Shown: positions 34,564-46,136 of the stretch, in pieces | How the letters are laid out: each line of letters opens with the position of its first letter | How positions within the stretch are numbered: the stretch's first letter is position 1 | NCBI GenBank assembly: GCA_020726505.1 | Contig: JAHLEZ010000004.1 | Location: forward strand, 744,001-808,000 | Source: Leptodontidium sp. MPI-SDFR-AT-0119 | Lineage: Eukaryota; Ascomycota; Leotiomycetes; Helotiales; Leptodontidiaceae | Length of the DNA: 64,000 nt | Direction of reading: 5' to 3' | Position numbers and translations under genes: made by a program | The notes under the pieces: model-generated | Told to the model about the DNA's origin: nothing | Seen by the model: only the letters and a program-made list of their open reading frames with translations | The model's database searches: none

Positions 34564-36169
34564 TACAATTAGGGTAGGTTAAAGAGCGACACTTTTAAGC
34601 GAGTGCGGGGCAACCCCACGACTTTCCTATATATTTGTAAATATATTTACAACCTTTTAATATAATCTCTTTAAATTTAGAATTATAGCACGTACACCTA
34701 AGGCTAATCGCAAGGAGCTCACTTCGATTCAAAAATGTCGAATTTGGACCCTTTATGAAGAAGGGTATAACGCGAGTTAAATATATACTAAAACTAAATA
34801 CCCTCGCTCTATAATTATTACCTTCTTTAATAGGGAGACCTATACACTATCTATTGATTTCAAGAATAAGCCGGGAAGGGGGGTTATAAGGAAAATTTCT
34901 CTTCGAGGAGAAAGGAGCCTTGTATATACTATAACGACTGATATAAGAATAACTGTTACGGCTGGCAAGAGGTTGATACGGCGAGTTGACTCTAGCTTTG
35001 TATTTAGACCTCTAGCTACGCTCAGAGTCGAGAAGAAAAGACAAGGAGGAAAGGAGAGCTCTCCGTAAGGGAGGGCTCGAGTATATATACATGAAGGACC
35101 CTCCTAATGGGGCCTAGCGTAGTCGAGTGCCATTCACGTCAATATGTCGCAGGCTCGCCACCTAGTCTTCCCTATTGGGCTTAGCGCCGTCGCATAGCTA
35201 GCAATGCTACGAGCCCGTGTCGGTTAGAATACGAGGCGCATCGTAGGTCGTAACAATAACTCTTAAAGCGCTATTAACACCGTTTAAATCCGGCAAGAAG
35301 CTCAACTATTATATAGTCGTAATAATCCTTAAACTATACGCAAAAGCTAAGCGCCGGCCTTGTAAAAAGCCCTTTTTTACGGACGAGTATAAGAAAAGAC
35401 GTCAGGCACACTGTTAGGGGGAAAAAGCTCGGAAAAGGGATAATCAAAAGGTCTATTAGAGTAATAAAGTTACTTTTAAAGTTAGAGAAGATTTGAGGAC
35501 ATTTTAAGTGACTCGTGGCGTTAGTCGAGAAGAGGAATACGCTAACAAGAACCCACGACCTACGTTTAAGAGTAGAAGGACGACAATCGGTGTTTGGAGT
35601 TGTTTCTATAGAAATAAAATAAAGCCGTTATATATACTACCAGAAGAAGAGACAATGACTACAAGACGATACAAATAGGTACTTTAAAAGTACTTTATTC
35701 TATTTTACAAAAGTATAAGGAGGAAATATAGAAACGAAGTTATTATATAAGAAGATAATACACCGTGGCATACTACGAAAATTATTACCAAATATCTTAC
35801 TAACAAACGAGTTTACCGTATACCGTGGCCGGCACAATCGCCTAATCTTAATCCTATTAAGAATCTTTGGAAGTATATTAAGGATTTAATCTCTAAACGG
35901 CGTCACAGGGTTAAATCAACACAGGAAATGAGATTAGCGTTACAAGAGATTTAGCCTAAAATTAATAGGAAATTCCTTTTGAAATTGTGTGATTCTGTAC
36001 CACGGCGTTAAGAAGCTTGTCTTAAAAACAAAGGTAGAGCAACTAAATAATAGAGTTTTAATTTGAGCCTATTTACGTTTGATTTAATTAATAAATAATG
36101 AAAATATTTGCAAGTGATTAGGAGGGGTGGAAATCACGTGTGTCGCTCTTCAACCTGACCTGATTGTAC
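34564..36169 (+). mobile_element. Decayed Tc1/mariner DNA transposon
   Basis: Bounded by TA dinucleotides (34564-34565 and 36168-36169) with terminal inverted repeats of about 29 bp: CAATTAGGGTAGGTTAAAGA on the left and, reversed, CAATCAGGTCAGGTTGAAGA on the right. The plus strand carries transposase remnants: a helix-turn-helix like IWTLYEEGYNAS near 34740, and WPAQSPNLNPIKNLWKYIKD near 35830-35885, the DD[34]D end motif of the Tc1 superfamily. Many stops and very low GC show RIP-like decay. Without the insertion described next it is about 1.3 kb, normal for the superfamily. It cannot encode a transposase now. Confidence 0.9.
34954..35255. mobile_element. Solo-LTR-like insertion nested in the Tc1 element
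   Basis: Begins TGTTACG and ends CGTAACA (TG...CA ends, 7-bp inverted), flanked on both sides by ATAAC (34949-34953 and 35256-35260), a 5-bp target-site duplication as LTR retrotransposons make. Its 302 bp are much less AT-rich than the Tc1 sequence around it and it interrupts the transposase region. The best reading is a solo LTR inserted after the Tc1 element had begun to decay. No internal retrotransposon genes are present. A non-autonomous element of another class is possible. Confidence 0.75.
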
Positions 36170-36250
36170 AGTCCCACCCTCACGTCTTCTAGCATTTCAA
36201 CACCACGTCTCTGTCGCAATTCTCACAGTCTAAGGAAAATTGGGAACACA

Positions 36251-37060
36251 ATGCCGACAGCCTCAATCGAGATTAATAGTTCTCTGAAACGTTCAGCTAA
36301 TCGATTCCTCGACGCTCCACCTCCAAAGCGCAAGCTACCTTGGCTGATGTCGCAAGCAACCTCCCACACCATGTCGCGACACCCAAGTTTCGACCCATTA
36401 GAGGTCGTCCCCCCTCTTAACTTCTAGTAAGTTCTATTTCTCCATTTCTCTATACCATATATAACCTCTCTTCAAAGAACCCCAAACTAATTCGATCCCA
36501 GCACTCCCCAGCGCATGATCGACATCGAAGTCATCGACGCCGACGAGACCGACGAGTTTGGCGACCCTAAGAAGCAGGTCTTCACCATCCACTACAACAT
36601 CCTAGCGCACTTCTCTCTCTCCTTCCGAAGGACTCTCAACACCGACCTAAAATGCAATATGATCACCATTCATAGCTGCCAATCGGCCTTCGGACTCTTC
36701 CAAAACTGGTTCTACACGCAGAAGATCCAAGGACTCACCAGCACAATCAAGCTGTTAGAGTACGCAAAGCTGTGGCAGCTTGCCAGTACCCTCGCTATCA
36801 AAGATCTCGCCCCTTTACTGCTCGGCCTCATGGATACCACTAAGCCCGGCATAGATGACGAAAAGGGAGATATACTGAAGGACTTCCAGAGCGTCGCATA
36901 CATAAGCAAGTACAGGGGTTTGAAGGATATGACCGTCGAAAATACATTATCCGCCATGAATGAACTTGATATTAACCGAATCTTAAAAGATATACTAGAT
37001 GTGATGCGACCTAGCTTCATGCTTAATATGATGAAAGGCTGCGTCGCTCTTCTTAGATAA
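36251..37060 (+). CDS. BTB/POZ-domain protein
   Basis: Two exons, 36251-36426 and 36502-37060, 75-nt intron; 244 residues. N-terminus is basic (a KRKLPW stretch about residues 33-38) and could be a nuclear signal. BTB: VFTIHYNILAHFSLSFRRTL, FGLFQNWFYTQKI, LEYAKLWQLASTLAIKDL. It lacks the P-x-x-VTV first strand, having MIDIEVIDADETDEFGD instead. The Tc1 element ends 81 bp before the ATG, so the native promoter must be displaced or replaced. Downstream, to about 37240, sequence homologous to an acidic tail (GEDEEDDSSEN) continues beyond the stop with further stops, so an ancestor may have been longer; a second copy of this 3' part is at 41315-41590. Confidence 0.8.
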
Positions 37061-37723
37061 AATGAAGAATGCGGGTTTGACTCTTTGAGGGTGTAAATGT
37101 TAGCCGTCGTAGCAATCCGGGTCGTGCTATCGTTGCCTATTAAGCACAGAAAGCGAGGGCCAAAGTAGTTCGTTCTATAGAGAGACTGCTTCTTTAACGG
37201 CGAGGACGAGGAAGATGATAGTTCGGAGAATGAGGGTTAGAATAGTATACATTGACTCGACTAATTCCTTTCTCTACAGTGATAAGTACGCTGTATATAC
37301 AGACCAAAGCTCCTTATGACTCACTGTAGCCTACTAGGCTACAGGCTGTTGCCTCCCAGGTTACAGCATCTATTATACTCTAGGCACCAATATCCAACAA
37401 AATCCCCTGGGGCTCCATCGTCATATCCTCCAGCAAGAATGACGACAAAGAGAGCCTGAGTTTTGCAAACGTACAAAAGAAACAGTGACGCAAGGCAGAA
37501 AACATGCAATTAAAATAGTGCTAGTGCGGTCCCTTCATCCTCCACGCCGGTTCTATCGACTTGTCCCTTCGACTAGCATGCATCTTCCGACCTCGTTGCC
37601 TCGGGATTCTAGCCAGAGAAGATTTTGTTTAGCGATGGCTTGGAACAGGCTTCATGGCAATTTCCATGAGCTTTGAATTCTCCTTTGTCGATTTTCTCGT
37701 TCACTTTCTCGTGTTTGCCGATA
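37061..37723. other. Decayed BTB tail and flank
   Basis: To 37240: remnant of the acidic C-terminal coding tail. At 37325-37343 a perfect 7-bp inverted repeat with a 5-base loop (TGTAGCC/GGCTACA) lies in a stretch that may be a retroelement remnant; this is weak. Rest not recognised. Confidence 0.45.
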
Positions 37724-38966
37724 CTACTCGTTTAATTCTTCAGACACGTTTCTTATCTCCACCAATTGCACCACACTAGACTCAGCCTGCGCTGGCTTCG
37801 TCGATTCCCTTCGAGCATAATTGCATGGAGGGTTAGTTGGTTCGTGAGCACTTCCCAGGCGAGGGAATATTTTGATGAGGAGGATACGGAAACTGGGCAT
37901 GCAGGCGCATATGATACCCACGTCCAGTTCGATTATTGACCAGGTACCTGCTTCGAAATAGTCCCCTTACAAGATGTTTAGCATCATGGGCATGATATAG
38001 CTTAAGCATTAAAAGAAATGATAACGTCTTACAGGTGGGATTTATAGTATTTGCGAACTTGACAAGGGATCTCAGGCGGAGAATGCTCACAATAGTCACA
38101 CTATATAATTAGATCCCACCCAAGAGACTTAATAATAAGAGAAAACTCACAATGCACCGACGCTAAACATTAATATAACACCAATTCTCTTCTTTAAACT
38201 CAAATGCAACTTCCAAACAGGCGCTATAGGAAGGACAAGAGTACAAATGTCCAAAATAATACAAACGCCCGCATTCGCGAATGCAAGAGAATTGACATCC
38301 CCACAGTGGCCAACGTGTTCCAGATCCCACTGATTCCAGACGTAGCTGAGTGGTCTGCAAATGAGGCATACGGCAACGGTAAAAATAATAAGTGTCATTC
38401 CATTAACGAAAATGAGGGTCCAAAGAATGCGTCGGAAAGTCCGATCCGGGAAGAGGCGTAGGTAGAAGACAAGGAAGGCAATTTTAATAAGGGAAATTTC
38501 CATCACGTAGATGAGTTCTCCAACCCAAAAGAACTCAAGCATTATTAGCTAGTGAAGCGAGAAGTGTAGGGAAGACTAACGGCGAGAATTTTAGTAATTG
38601 AATCAAAAGGGACTTTCCAAATATCTTGTCCAAGGCCATGATGTACTAGAATAGTTTTAGTTGCGAGCTTCGTATATAGGTTGCAATAGAAACTTACCAA
38701 GTCCGGCAGCCCCAAAAGCTTCCATTACGGTATTCAGAAACTACAGAACATTTAGTTATATATGGTTGAGGAAGAGGGAAAATACAAACTAATATCAGGA
38801 CTATTATCCAATCATCATACCCTATAGAAAAGCCTATCGTGAGTCGTGCGATGAAGCGAAGAGCTATAGACACGGTAGATAAAGTATAGAATATTATTCC
38901 AACATTTCTATATACTTTAGTCTTATTTCGAACTGGGGCGGAGCAGGTAATTGAGGTCAAGTTCAT
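37724..38966 (-). CDS. Fungal rhodopsin-domain (PTH11-like) membrane protein
   Basis: Six exons: 38966-38790, 38740-38698, 38645-38581, 38533-38151, 38100-38033, 37965-37724, all introns 47-67 nt; 325 residues. Motif order as in the copy at 4.9-6.4 kb: [131 protein letters not shown]. Seven membrane segments are likely. The donor of intron 1 is GTTTGT, a weak site, but it alone keeps the frame. No CFEM domain. The gene looks intact although AT-richer than most in the window and sitting in a transposon-rich interval. Confidence 0.85.
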
Positions 38967-40171
38967 TGTCGCTAGGGTCTTGGTTAGACTTGGAAAGCTG
39001 AGGGTTATTATGGGAGGGCCTTTACTGAGTTGTTCTTTGATACTGCATGACGATTGAACGCAGATTGATACTTGGGTCTTAAGAGCGACATCTGCGCAAA
39101 GACATGCTTGGTCTGTTGCAGAACATGTAGAGTTTTGAAGTGCGGAACCCAGGCAGCTAACCTGCTATCATTAATTGGTGCCGTCAAGCGTGAGCAGCGG
39201 ATTTAACCTACAGCGCAACTTGGCAGAGATGATTGAGCAAGGCTTAATGATATCAATGCCAGAACTCCGACAGCAGCTCTCGTTAGGCTCTTCATTGCGT
39301 TTGATCCGGTATCTTAGAAAACTTCGAACGATGAAAGATTTTGAACTGCCCACACATCCGAAGAGGCTCTCTGAGGCCTTGGGAAATTGAGAGATGGATT
39401 TGTTTCCTCAGGGAATTTAATCAAGAGGATAATTCCAGCAACAATAAAAGGCATTAAGGAGGATGATATCTTCGATCTGATGCCGATGTGGTGCTAGCAG
39501 GATACGGAACTTACCTTGTGGGCCGAGATCCAGCACCCTACTAGTAAGATCCTCGCATATGTGGCGCTCTGGGGAATGATCGTACTTGTATGTGCTTCTT
39601 GTGGGGATGTCCCCATGTCAAGATCCGGCACAAGAATGGAAATTATTCGATCACATTTCGAAATTTGCTTTTATGCTCGATAGCTCACAGATCAAAAGTC
39701 ACGGAAGATCCCCAATGGGATAAAAAACGAGCTGCATGAGAGAACCGCAGATTTGTGACAGTTTCGTATGGTAGGCGGATGAAGTAACCTGAGGCGCCGA
39801 CCCGAACCCGCTCGGACATTCTCCATAGCGGCTTCCCCAACCGCGCAGTATCTAATACTCGAATGTTTTCTTTTCTCTCGCACGCACCCCTTCCTCGCTC
39901 ACCTGCTGACCTTTCTGACCACTCACATTCCTGCCTTTCTTCCCATTCCTAGCCTTCTTGCTCTTATACTTGACCGTCAATATATCTCTCCTTAACAGAT
40001 GGTCATCGCCGCTTTTTAGGCGTAGCTTTCTCGGCTTCAGTGTCCTCCATATAATTGGCTGTTAGTTCTACCAGGTCTATTCTCGTTAAGACTTGGAATG
40101 CTTTTTTTGGGATATCGAGAGATTTTTCTTTTGACCATCCATCTTCAAGTTTGAATTTGATTTTGCTTTAG
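38967..40171. other. Intergenic, transposon flank
   Basis: A 71-codon plus frame at 39175-39390 has a start and a stop but no recognisable family. Otherwise no supported gene. Confidence 0.45.
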
Positions 40172-40198
40172 CTGTCGATCCCAACCAGGGATCGACAG
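40172..40198. repeat. Perfect 11-bp inverted repeat
   Basis: CTGTCGATCCC, five bases, GGGATCGACAG. It lies at the outer edge of the hAT/helicase composite. Read on the minus strand it is followed by CTAA, so it could be either the terminal hairpin plus CTRR end of a Helitron or a hAT-type terminal repeat beginning CAGGGATCGACAG. Confidence 0.7.
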
Positions 40199-41090
40199 TC
40201 TGGTCTGTACCGGGTGGCGTAGCTTATCCCCCGCACTGCAAAGCAGCAGCGTTTCATTCAAACCAAACCAATCCAATCCAGACCCCCAGGATTGGGTTGA
40301 TTGGACCATTTTTCTGCTTGGATTGGATTGGACGGATTGATCTACATATAGAATTTAGCTCATATCCATCAAATCTTCTTCAGCCTGGTTCTCCTCTTCC
40401 TCTACCCAAGCCCAAGATCCACCCAATTGACGCTGCCAAGCTCGCAAACACTCATTTGCCTCAATTATATCGTCTTTTAGTCGCTGTCGTTGGTCCGTTA
40501 GTAGCAACTTAGCGCTGCTAAAAAGCCTCTCGCATTCTGTAGACATAGCGGGGATCGAAAGCATATCATACGCTAATTGCGCGAGGTCTGGCCGTAGCTT
40601 CTCCTGTACATGCCAGTAATTAAGCAGATCCTTTAGATCATCATGAGGTCGTTCCAAGTACTGCTCATACGACATCTTTGCTGCCTTAGAGGTCAATGCC
40701 TTTGCCGACAGCTTCATGTACTCCGAGAGAAGGTTGGTCTGCCCAATCGGACCGTACGGATTACGGGGCTTTGGGGAATCGACAGCCTCTTCCTTATAGG
40801 ACGCAAAGAGAGACTGTACAGCATTTTTGGATAAGGCGAGCCATGGCGCTTGACTTCCAATCCACTGGTCTTCCAGATACTCCCATTTAGAAGGATGAAT
40901 TACAATAGAGCCAGAGAAATCAGTTGAGTCACCAAACAAAGCGTAGTACTCCTTTAACTTTGCCCAACAGTTATTGGTAGCTGTTGCCAAATGCTTCGTT
41001 GTTAATGTTGCGTACTCCATTTGGCTGTCAAGACTAGCGTACTTATCTCGTTGCTGCTCCATGTGTTCGAGTAACATTGCCACGTGCAGC
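40199..41090 (-). mobile_element. hAT transposase C-terminal remnant
   Basis: A minus-strand frame from about 41083 down to 40355 (242 codons) ends with the hAT dimerisation domain: LAYDMLSIPAMSTECERLFS, then SAKLLLTDQRQRLKDDIIEANECLRAW. Upstream lie WAKLKEYYALF and IVIHPSKWEYLEDQW, as in fungal hAT transposases. The N-terminal BED finger and catalytic first half are missing, so it is a 5'-truncated copy. Between 40240 and 40345 are subterminal repeats of CCAATCC/GGATTGG, a hAT-like end. The 242-codon frame itself is unbroken, unlike the Tc1 element. Confidence 0.85.
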
Positions 41091-41290
41091 TGCCAATCGT
41101 TGGAGATGTGCTGATAGAACGTTAATAAGACGAGACTTCCTAACGCCAGCCTCGCCGTCGACCTGTAGATGAAGTTGAGGTTGATCGAGAATCTCGGGAT
41201 CTAAGGAATCCGTATAATGTTGGATGCCTATATCGTAGATTTGGCGTTGCTTCCGATTTAACTCATCAACAGCAGACTGAGAAGCTTAAT
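41062..41290 (-). mobile_element. PIF1-type helicase fragment (Helitron-like)
   Basis: Minus-strand frame reading ELNRKQRQIYDIGIQHYT..., then LHLQVDGEAGVRKSRLINVL. It matches the N-terminal part of the PIF1-like helicase of fungal Helitron-type elements, including a Walker A motif in which the usual G-T-G-K-S is G-V-R-K-S. The frame ends at a stop near 41043 and overlaps the hAT frame, so the two were joined by a rearrangement. Only about 75 residues remain. Confidence 0.6.
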
Positions 41291-41314
41291 CAACTTCAAG
41301 AGACTTGGGATTTT

Positions 41315-42135
41315 GCTCTCAATATCGACCGAATCTTAAAGGATATGCCAGATGCGATGCGACCTAGCTTCATGCTTGCCATGATGAAAGGCTGCGTCGC
41401 TCTCCCCGGATAGAATCAAGGATGCCGTTTTAAGGGTGTAACTGTCAGCCGTCGTGGTAATCCGGCTAGTGCGAGTATTGCTTATCAAGGACAAAAGGCG
41501 AATGCCGAAGTAGCTCCTTCTATTCACGGAGACCGCTTCTTTAACGGCGAGGACGAGGAAGATGATAGTTCGGAGAATGATAGTGAGGATTGGCATGGGG
41601 AGGTTGTTCCTGAGACGGGATATTTTGGTCATGATGAGGTGCGTGTTTTCTTTCAACTCTAGGCTTGGTTTTTGTCTCCCGCAAGAATGTGGTGGCTACT
41701 ACATCCCTGAAAATTCGATACGCTAACTATCATTGGAATATCCAGGTAGTTGAAGGCACCGCAGCGATGATGGAGAAGAAGAAACACCCGAAGGAGGTAG
41801 ATACAGAGATGGAACAAATGCTCATGTATGACGATGAGGAGCCGGAAGACGACGCACAAGAGTACTTTGCGGAGTCAGAGAATGAAGAAGAAAGCTCTGA
41901 CGAAACAGAGCAAGGAGAGAGCCGATTGATGTTGCATATCATGGGAGGGCAGCGCGCGGTTGGTGATTGTTTTTTGCCTTGCTATTTAGCGTTTTCTCTG
42001 CCTCAGAATCTCACCCACCAGCTGGGGCATGGGTTATTTCCAAATGTGGAATGTAAGTTTCTCAAGGGAGACACTGGGGAAATGCTGGAGTGGAGTCCTA
42101 GAAAGTTTCTTGTCTCTAGCCTTTCAGGCCTTTGA
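41315..42135 (+). pseudogene. Duplicated 3' part of a BTB gene with acidic tail
   Basis: Positions 41315-41590 are a close copy of 36960-37238 (the 3' end of the BTB gene at 36251 and its flank). The frame reads RILKDMPDAMRPSFMLAMMK, a TAG at the same place as the other copy's stop, and then stays open through SRRGNPASASIAYQ... and GEDEEDDSSEN to about 41638. A probable intron follows (GTGCGT...TATCCAG, 41639-41747) and another acidic exon (41748-42135; runs of Glu/Asp). There is no BTB domain upstream; the piece abuts the helicase fragment. It is a 5'-truncated gene copy. Confidence 0.7.
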
Positions 42136-42494
42136 AACTTGCAATAAGAAAGAAAGTCAAGTTATCAACCAATATTTCAGCTAATTTTAAATACCCGTAC
42201 AGTGAGTCGCCGTTCTTAAGTAATTGCAATGTAATTTATTTAATTTTTGGGGGGGGGGGGGGATGATGGGATGTAGGATGCGAAATTTAAGCATCAGTGT
42301 ATGCCCGAGCTAAGAAATCTTTCTTGTTCTCAACAATCTGTAAATTAGCTCCATACCTCAGTTGCATAAATATTCTATTAAAGCACTAGAAGAACCGATA
42401 TGAAAATAAACTGGTGGAAAATGAGGTTCGATCTCTTGTCCCAACACCATCACATCCCGTACCTCCAGCTTTTCATTCCCGAATTTACCCAAAT
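42136..42494. other. Intergenic with a G14 run
   Basis: AT-rich, with fourteen consecutive G at 42249-42262. 3' flank of the transporter gene. No gene. Confidence 0.7.
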
Positions 42495-44344
42495 TCATCG
42501 GTTCTCAATATGAACTGTGTCCCCATGCTTTGAATCAACTTGAACACCAGTCTCGACATCTCCACCCTTAACCTGCTCTATAATGCCGTGTCTAGTCTTC
42601 TCCTCTTCGGTGGGGTAGGCATGCTTCCACATCGTCCACAGTGATTTATCAAACAGATCATCCATGGACTCGATCGATCGACCCTTCAACTCAGGAAGAC
42701 AGAAGAAGATCCAGATAACGCCGACGTAAGTGCAGATTCCGAAGAACACAAATGTGCCATAGCCCATGTGTGTCATCATTTGCGGTGTCGCCTTTGTGAT
42801 TCCGTAGTCGACAATCCTGCAAAGCCAAGCATCAGTAAGTTGAGGTCAATTTCTTCGAGGGGGTACAAAACGGAATAGAATAGAACGGAACCGAGCATAC
42901 CAGTTGACAAACAAGCAGAACCCGATACATGTGGATCTGATACGCGAAGGGAATATCTCAGCGGCTACCACATACGGAGCAACTGAATGCCCAATTGACC
43001 ATCCAACGGCATACATGTACACCCAGACAATCCCAACAATACCACCGGCCGCGACACCATTTCCCTCGTGGCTGGCTGGGTTGTCAAAACGAATGTATAA
43101 TCCGATGTACATCATGGCAGTTGCTTGAATAGTCGCACCGATCAGAAGTGGAACCCGACGGCCAACCCTGTCAATGATCACACCGACGTAGATGAGCGTA
43201 GCGCCAAGCTTGACAAGGCCATAGACACCAGTTGTAAGCAGGCTGGTGGAGTTCCCCTTTACTCCGATCATCTGAAAGATCTCAGGAGCGAAGTAATTGA
43301 TCGAGTCCGTTCCAGTAAGTTTGTGGAAGAGGAAGAGAAGAACCGCCAACGTGAATCGGCGACGGTTACTAGCGTTGAGAAAGATATCCTTGAGGATCTG
43401 CAAGAACGAATGTCCGGCTTTGATCTCCTGCTCCGCATCGACTTGAGCGCAGATCTCTTGGTATTCTGTTGCGAGGTACGGGTGGTCGTGATTCAGTTTT
43501 CGGACTGCGCAGAGGTTCTTCATTCCTGTCTCGCGTTTGTTGTGGCTGATGAGGTAGCGAGCGCTTTCTGGCGCGAAAGCAATCATGCTAACAAACAAAA
43601 ACCCTGGGATCATCTGGACACCCAATGAGAACTGCCACTGCTTGTTTGAGTGCTTCTCCTTGTCGTACGGCCATCTCGAGACACCGTAGTTAATCCAGAA
43701 GGCCAGAGCCAAACAAGTGATGATCGCCGTGTTGTAGAGTGCGGTGCAGGATCCTCTGATGGATTTCGGTGCCCATTCACTCAGAAACGTAGGTGTCAAC
43801 GTCGATGTTGCTCCGACTGCAAGACCGGCAATAAATCGGCCTGCAAGAAAGAGAGGAAGATTAGGGAATTCTTGCATCACGGCCCCAGCGAGGAAAACAA
43901 ATCCGTAAGTCAAGAGAGCAACTTTTCGGCCGAAGAAATCCGCAACTGGTGCGGCGAGAAGTGCTCCAACTGATCCGCCGGCAGCCACTACAGTACCAAA
44001 GGTGTTAGATTACCATGATATCATCTTCGATCGATAGGAAGTTGAGGAGCTTACGCATAGCTGCGATATCCCCTTTCCTACCATCCGCTTCGTCGGCAGT
44101 CAAGTGCTGGAATCCAAATGCATGTTTGAAAGCCGGCAAAGTCAGGACTCCACCTATGTTTCCCGTATCAAAACCTGCCCGGTATGTCAGCAGATGATCT
44201 CTGATTACTTAGAGTGAATGTCTTACCATAGAAGCATCCAGCTAGCATAGCACCAAAGACCACGAAACATAGTTTCCTGTTGAATATCTCACGAGGATCA
44301 CTCTTGTAGTCCGGCGTTGCCCATAGCGAGGCGGATCCACCCAT
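42495..44344 (-). CDS. MFS sugar transporter (sugar porter family)
   Basis: Four exons: 44344-44227, 44174-44055, 43987-42901, 42816-42495; 548 residues, 12 membrane segments expected. Sugar porter marks in order: GFDTGNIGG in helix 1, GRKVALL after helix 2, GRFIAGLAVGATS in helix 4, PESARYL before the central loop, DRVGRRVPLL, EIFPSRIRSTCIG, and PELKGRSIE (the PETKG motif) at the end of helix 12. N- and C-termini are cytosolic. It moves a sugar or sugar acid across the plasma membrane, probably by proton symport. As the outermost gene of the 42.5-57.8 kb cluster it is the obvious importer for the pathway. Its substrate is not readable; the family spans hexoses, rhamnose, uronic acids, quinate and disaccharides. 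Confidence 0.92.
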
Positions 44345-45001
44345 GATGAAGGTTACCCAGGTAGCTCTTCAAGTAGAGTGAAGTTGGGAATAAATGACGA
44401 GGAGGCAAAATAGTTCTGAGTGCGTAAGGATTTTTTTGGTGTTGCTATTCTCAAATGCAAAACTGGGAATAGTTCTTGATGTTAATGTCGATGACGGAAA
44501 CTGTCCCATATATCCTCGCGGTCTTCACGCAACTGAGAGTCTCAGTCTGGAGCACGCGGGGAAATCTGGGGTCAAGACATGGGGGCGGCCCGATATGCGA
44601 TCCAATCTTGAATTTTAGAACAGGACTTCTCACCGGTCACCAGCAGGGAGAGTGGCAGTTCTATGACTCGTAGCTGGAAGCTTGTTTGCATGGGGGGCCG
44701 TGGGGTGCGGGGTTGAAGTGCTGAAGCGAGACATCCTGGGATCGCTCCGGAGAGAAAGCCGGTCCAAAACTTGACCAACATATTTTTTCACGAATCGTAG
44801 TCTGTCGCGCAGGGTGCCAATCTGTATCGAGTAGAGCAGAGTAGAGCAGCGCGGAAAGTTTGACTGATTCAGTATTTGCAGTGCAGCAGTTTACTATGAC
44901 TCAATTTGCTTCATGAGAGCTACCTGCCTCGTCACTGTGCATATTAAACGTGTATTTTCTCACATGTATTGAAGACATTTCATCTTATATGGAACCATTA
45001 T
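44345..45001. other. Intergenic
   Basis: Promoter of the transporter and 3' flank of the aldo/keto reductase. Contains a GTAGAGCA direct repeat near 44830-44850. No gene. Confidence 0.6.
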
Positions 45002-46136
45002 CTATTCCAGATTTAGACCTTCATCGTCATGAAATACTACAGTGCCCCAGTTCGGACGATTGAACCTCCTTCCTTTGCTTCTCGCCAAGCTGTTCAGCTG
45101 GTTCATCTCCTCATCACACAGACTGAAAACCCCTTCCAGATTGTTCCTTATACGACCTGCATTTGTGCTCTTCGGGATAACACTCCAGCCTTTTTGGATA
45201 CCCCAGCTCAGAAGCACGTTTGCAGGAGTGACATTCCTCTTCTCAGCTATATTTGTCACAATCGGCTCGTCGTGCAACGTGGACCCGCTACCTCCCAAGG
45301 GCCCGAACGCCGTCTGATGTATCCCCTTCTCCTTACATAGTCTGTGTAACTCGTCCTGTGGAAGGAAAGGGTGAAGTTCCGTTTGATTAACAGCGGGAAC
45401 GACCTTCGCTGTCTCCAAGAGAGTATTGAGATTCCTCGATGAGAAATTGGCAATCCCAATCGCCTTAACCTTGTTCCCTTCGAGCAATTTCTCCATCTCT
45501 TTCCACGTGTCGCGGAAGTCCCAACCTGCGAGATGGCTGTGGATCCTGTCTTCCTTCCCGTGCTCGGCGCCTGTGTTCGGATCAAGTGATATCGGCCAGT
45601 GCATCAGGTACAGGTCGACATATGAGAGTTGTAGATCACTCAGAGACTTCTCCAAGGCTGCTGCAACACGCGTGTGATCGGACGACCATAGTTTCGTGGT
45701 GATGAAATATTGATCTCGGGGGACTTTGGAGCCCCGAAAAACTTCACCAATCTCCTTTTCGTTTCCATCTGTGATTGATTACAGTCAGCTCAGCAGATCG
45801 CAGGCGGTAGTGATAATATAATATGCTTGACGACTGATTCTTACAGAGTGGTGCGCAATCCTGAGGATATTTATTAGTTCTGTTACAGCGTAGGTTGACT
45901 GTTGTTGGAAAACTCACAAAGTGTCTGTAACCCGACTCAAACGCCAACTCAACAGATCTGCCTGCCTCTTAAATGATCCAATTCCGTTAGTCATTTAGAA
46001 AATCTCTATACAGCAGAAAAAATTCATATATATACATAAACTTACCTCCGGGACCTGCTTTCCACGTACCAAATCCTACTGCAGGGATCTTTGCACCGGT
46101 ATTGAGTGTAAAATGGCTCGTTGTCCCTGCCATCAT
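45002..46136 (-). CDS. Aldo/keto reductase
   Basis: Four exons: 46136-46046, 45961-45918, 45860-45845 (16 nt), 45768-45002; 305 residues, the usual AKR length. N-terminal FTLNTGAKIPAVGFGTW is the first strand of the barrel. The catalytic tetrad is complete with normal spacing: Asp46, Tyr51 (DCAPLYGNE), Lys76 (TTKLW), His107 (LMHWP). IPKSTNAGRIRNN near the end is the NADPH-binding signature. It resembles the glycerol dehydrogenase/L-glyceraldehyde reductase group of fungi, which reduce short aldehydes with NADPH. In this cluster it could reduce the aldehyde released by the DHDPS-family aldolase. Head-to-head with the Asp-box gene, 414 bp apart, so probably co-regulated. Either of two adjacent ATGs could start it. 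Confidence 0.9.

Noticed and set aside
37325..37343. Hairpin as a transcription terminator
   Set aside because: Short stem with no context; fungal genes end by polyadenylation, so it is noted only as an inverted repeat.
42249..42262. G14 run as a regulatory or G-quadruplex element
   Set aside because: A homopolymer in AT-rich intergenic DNA; nothing around supports a function.
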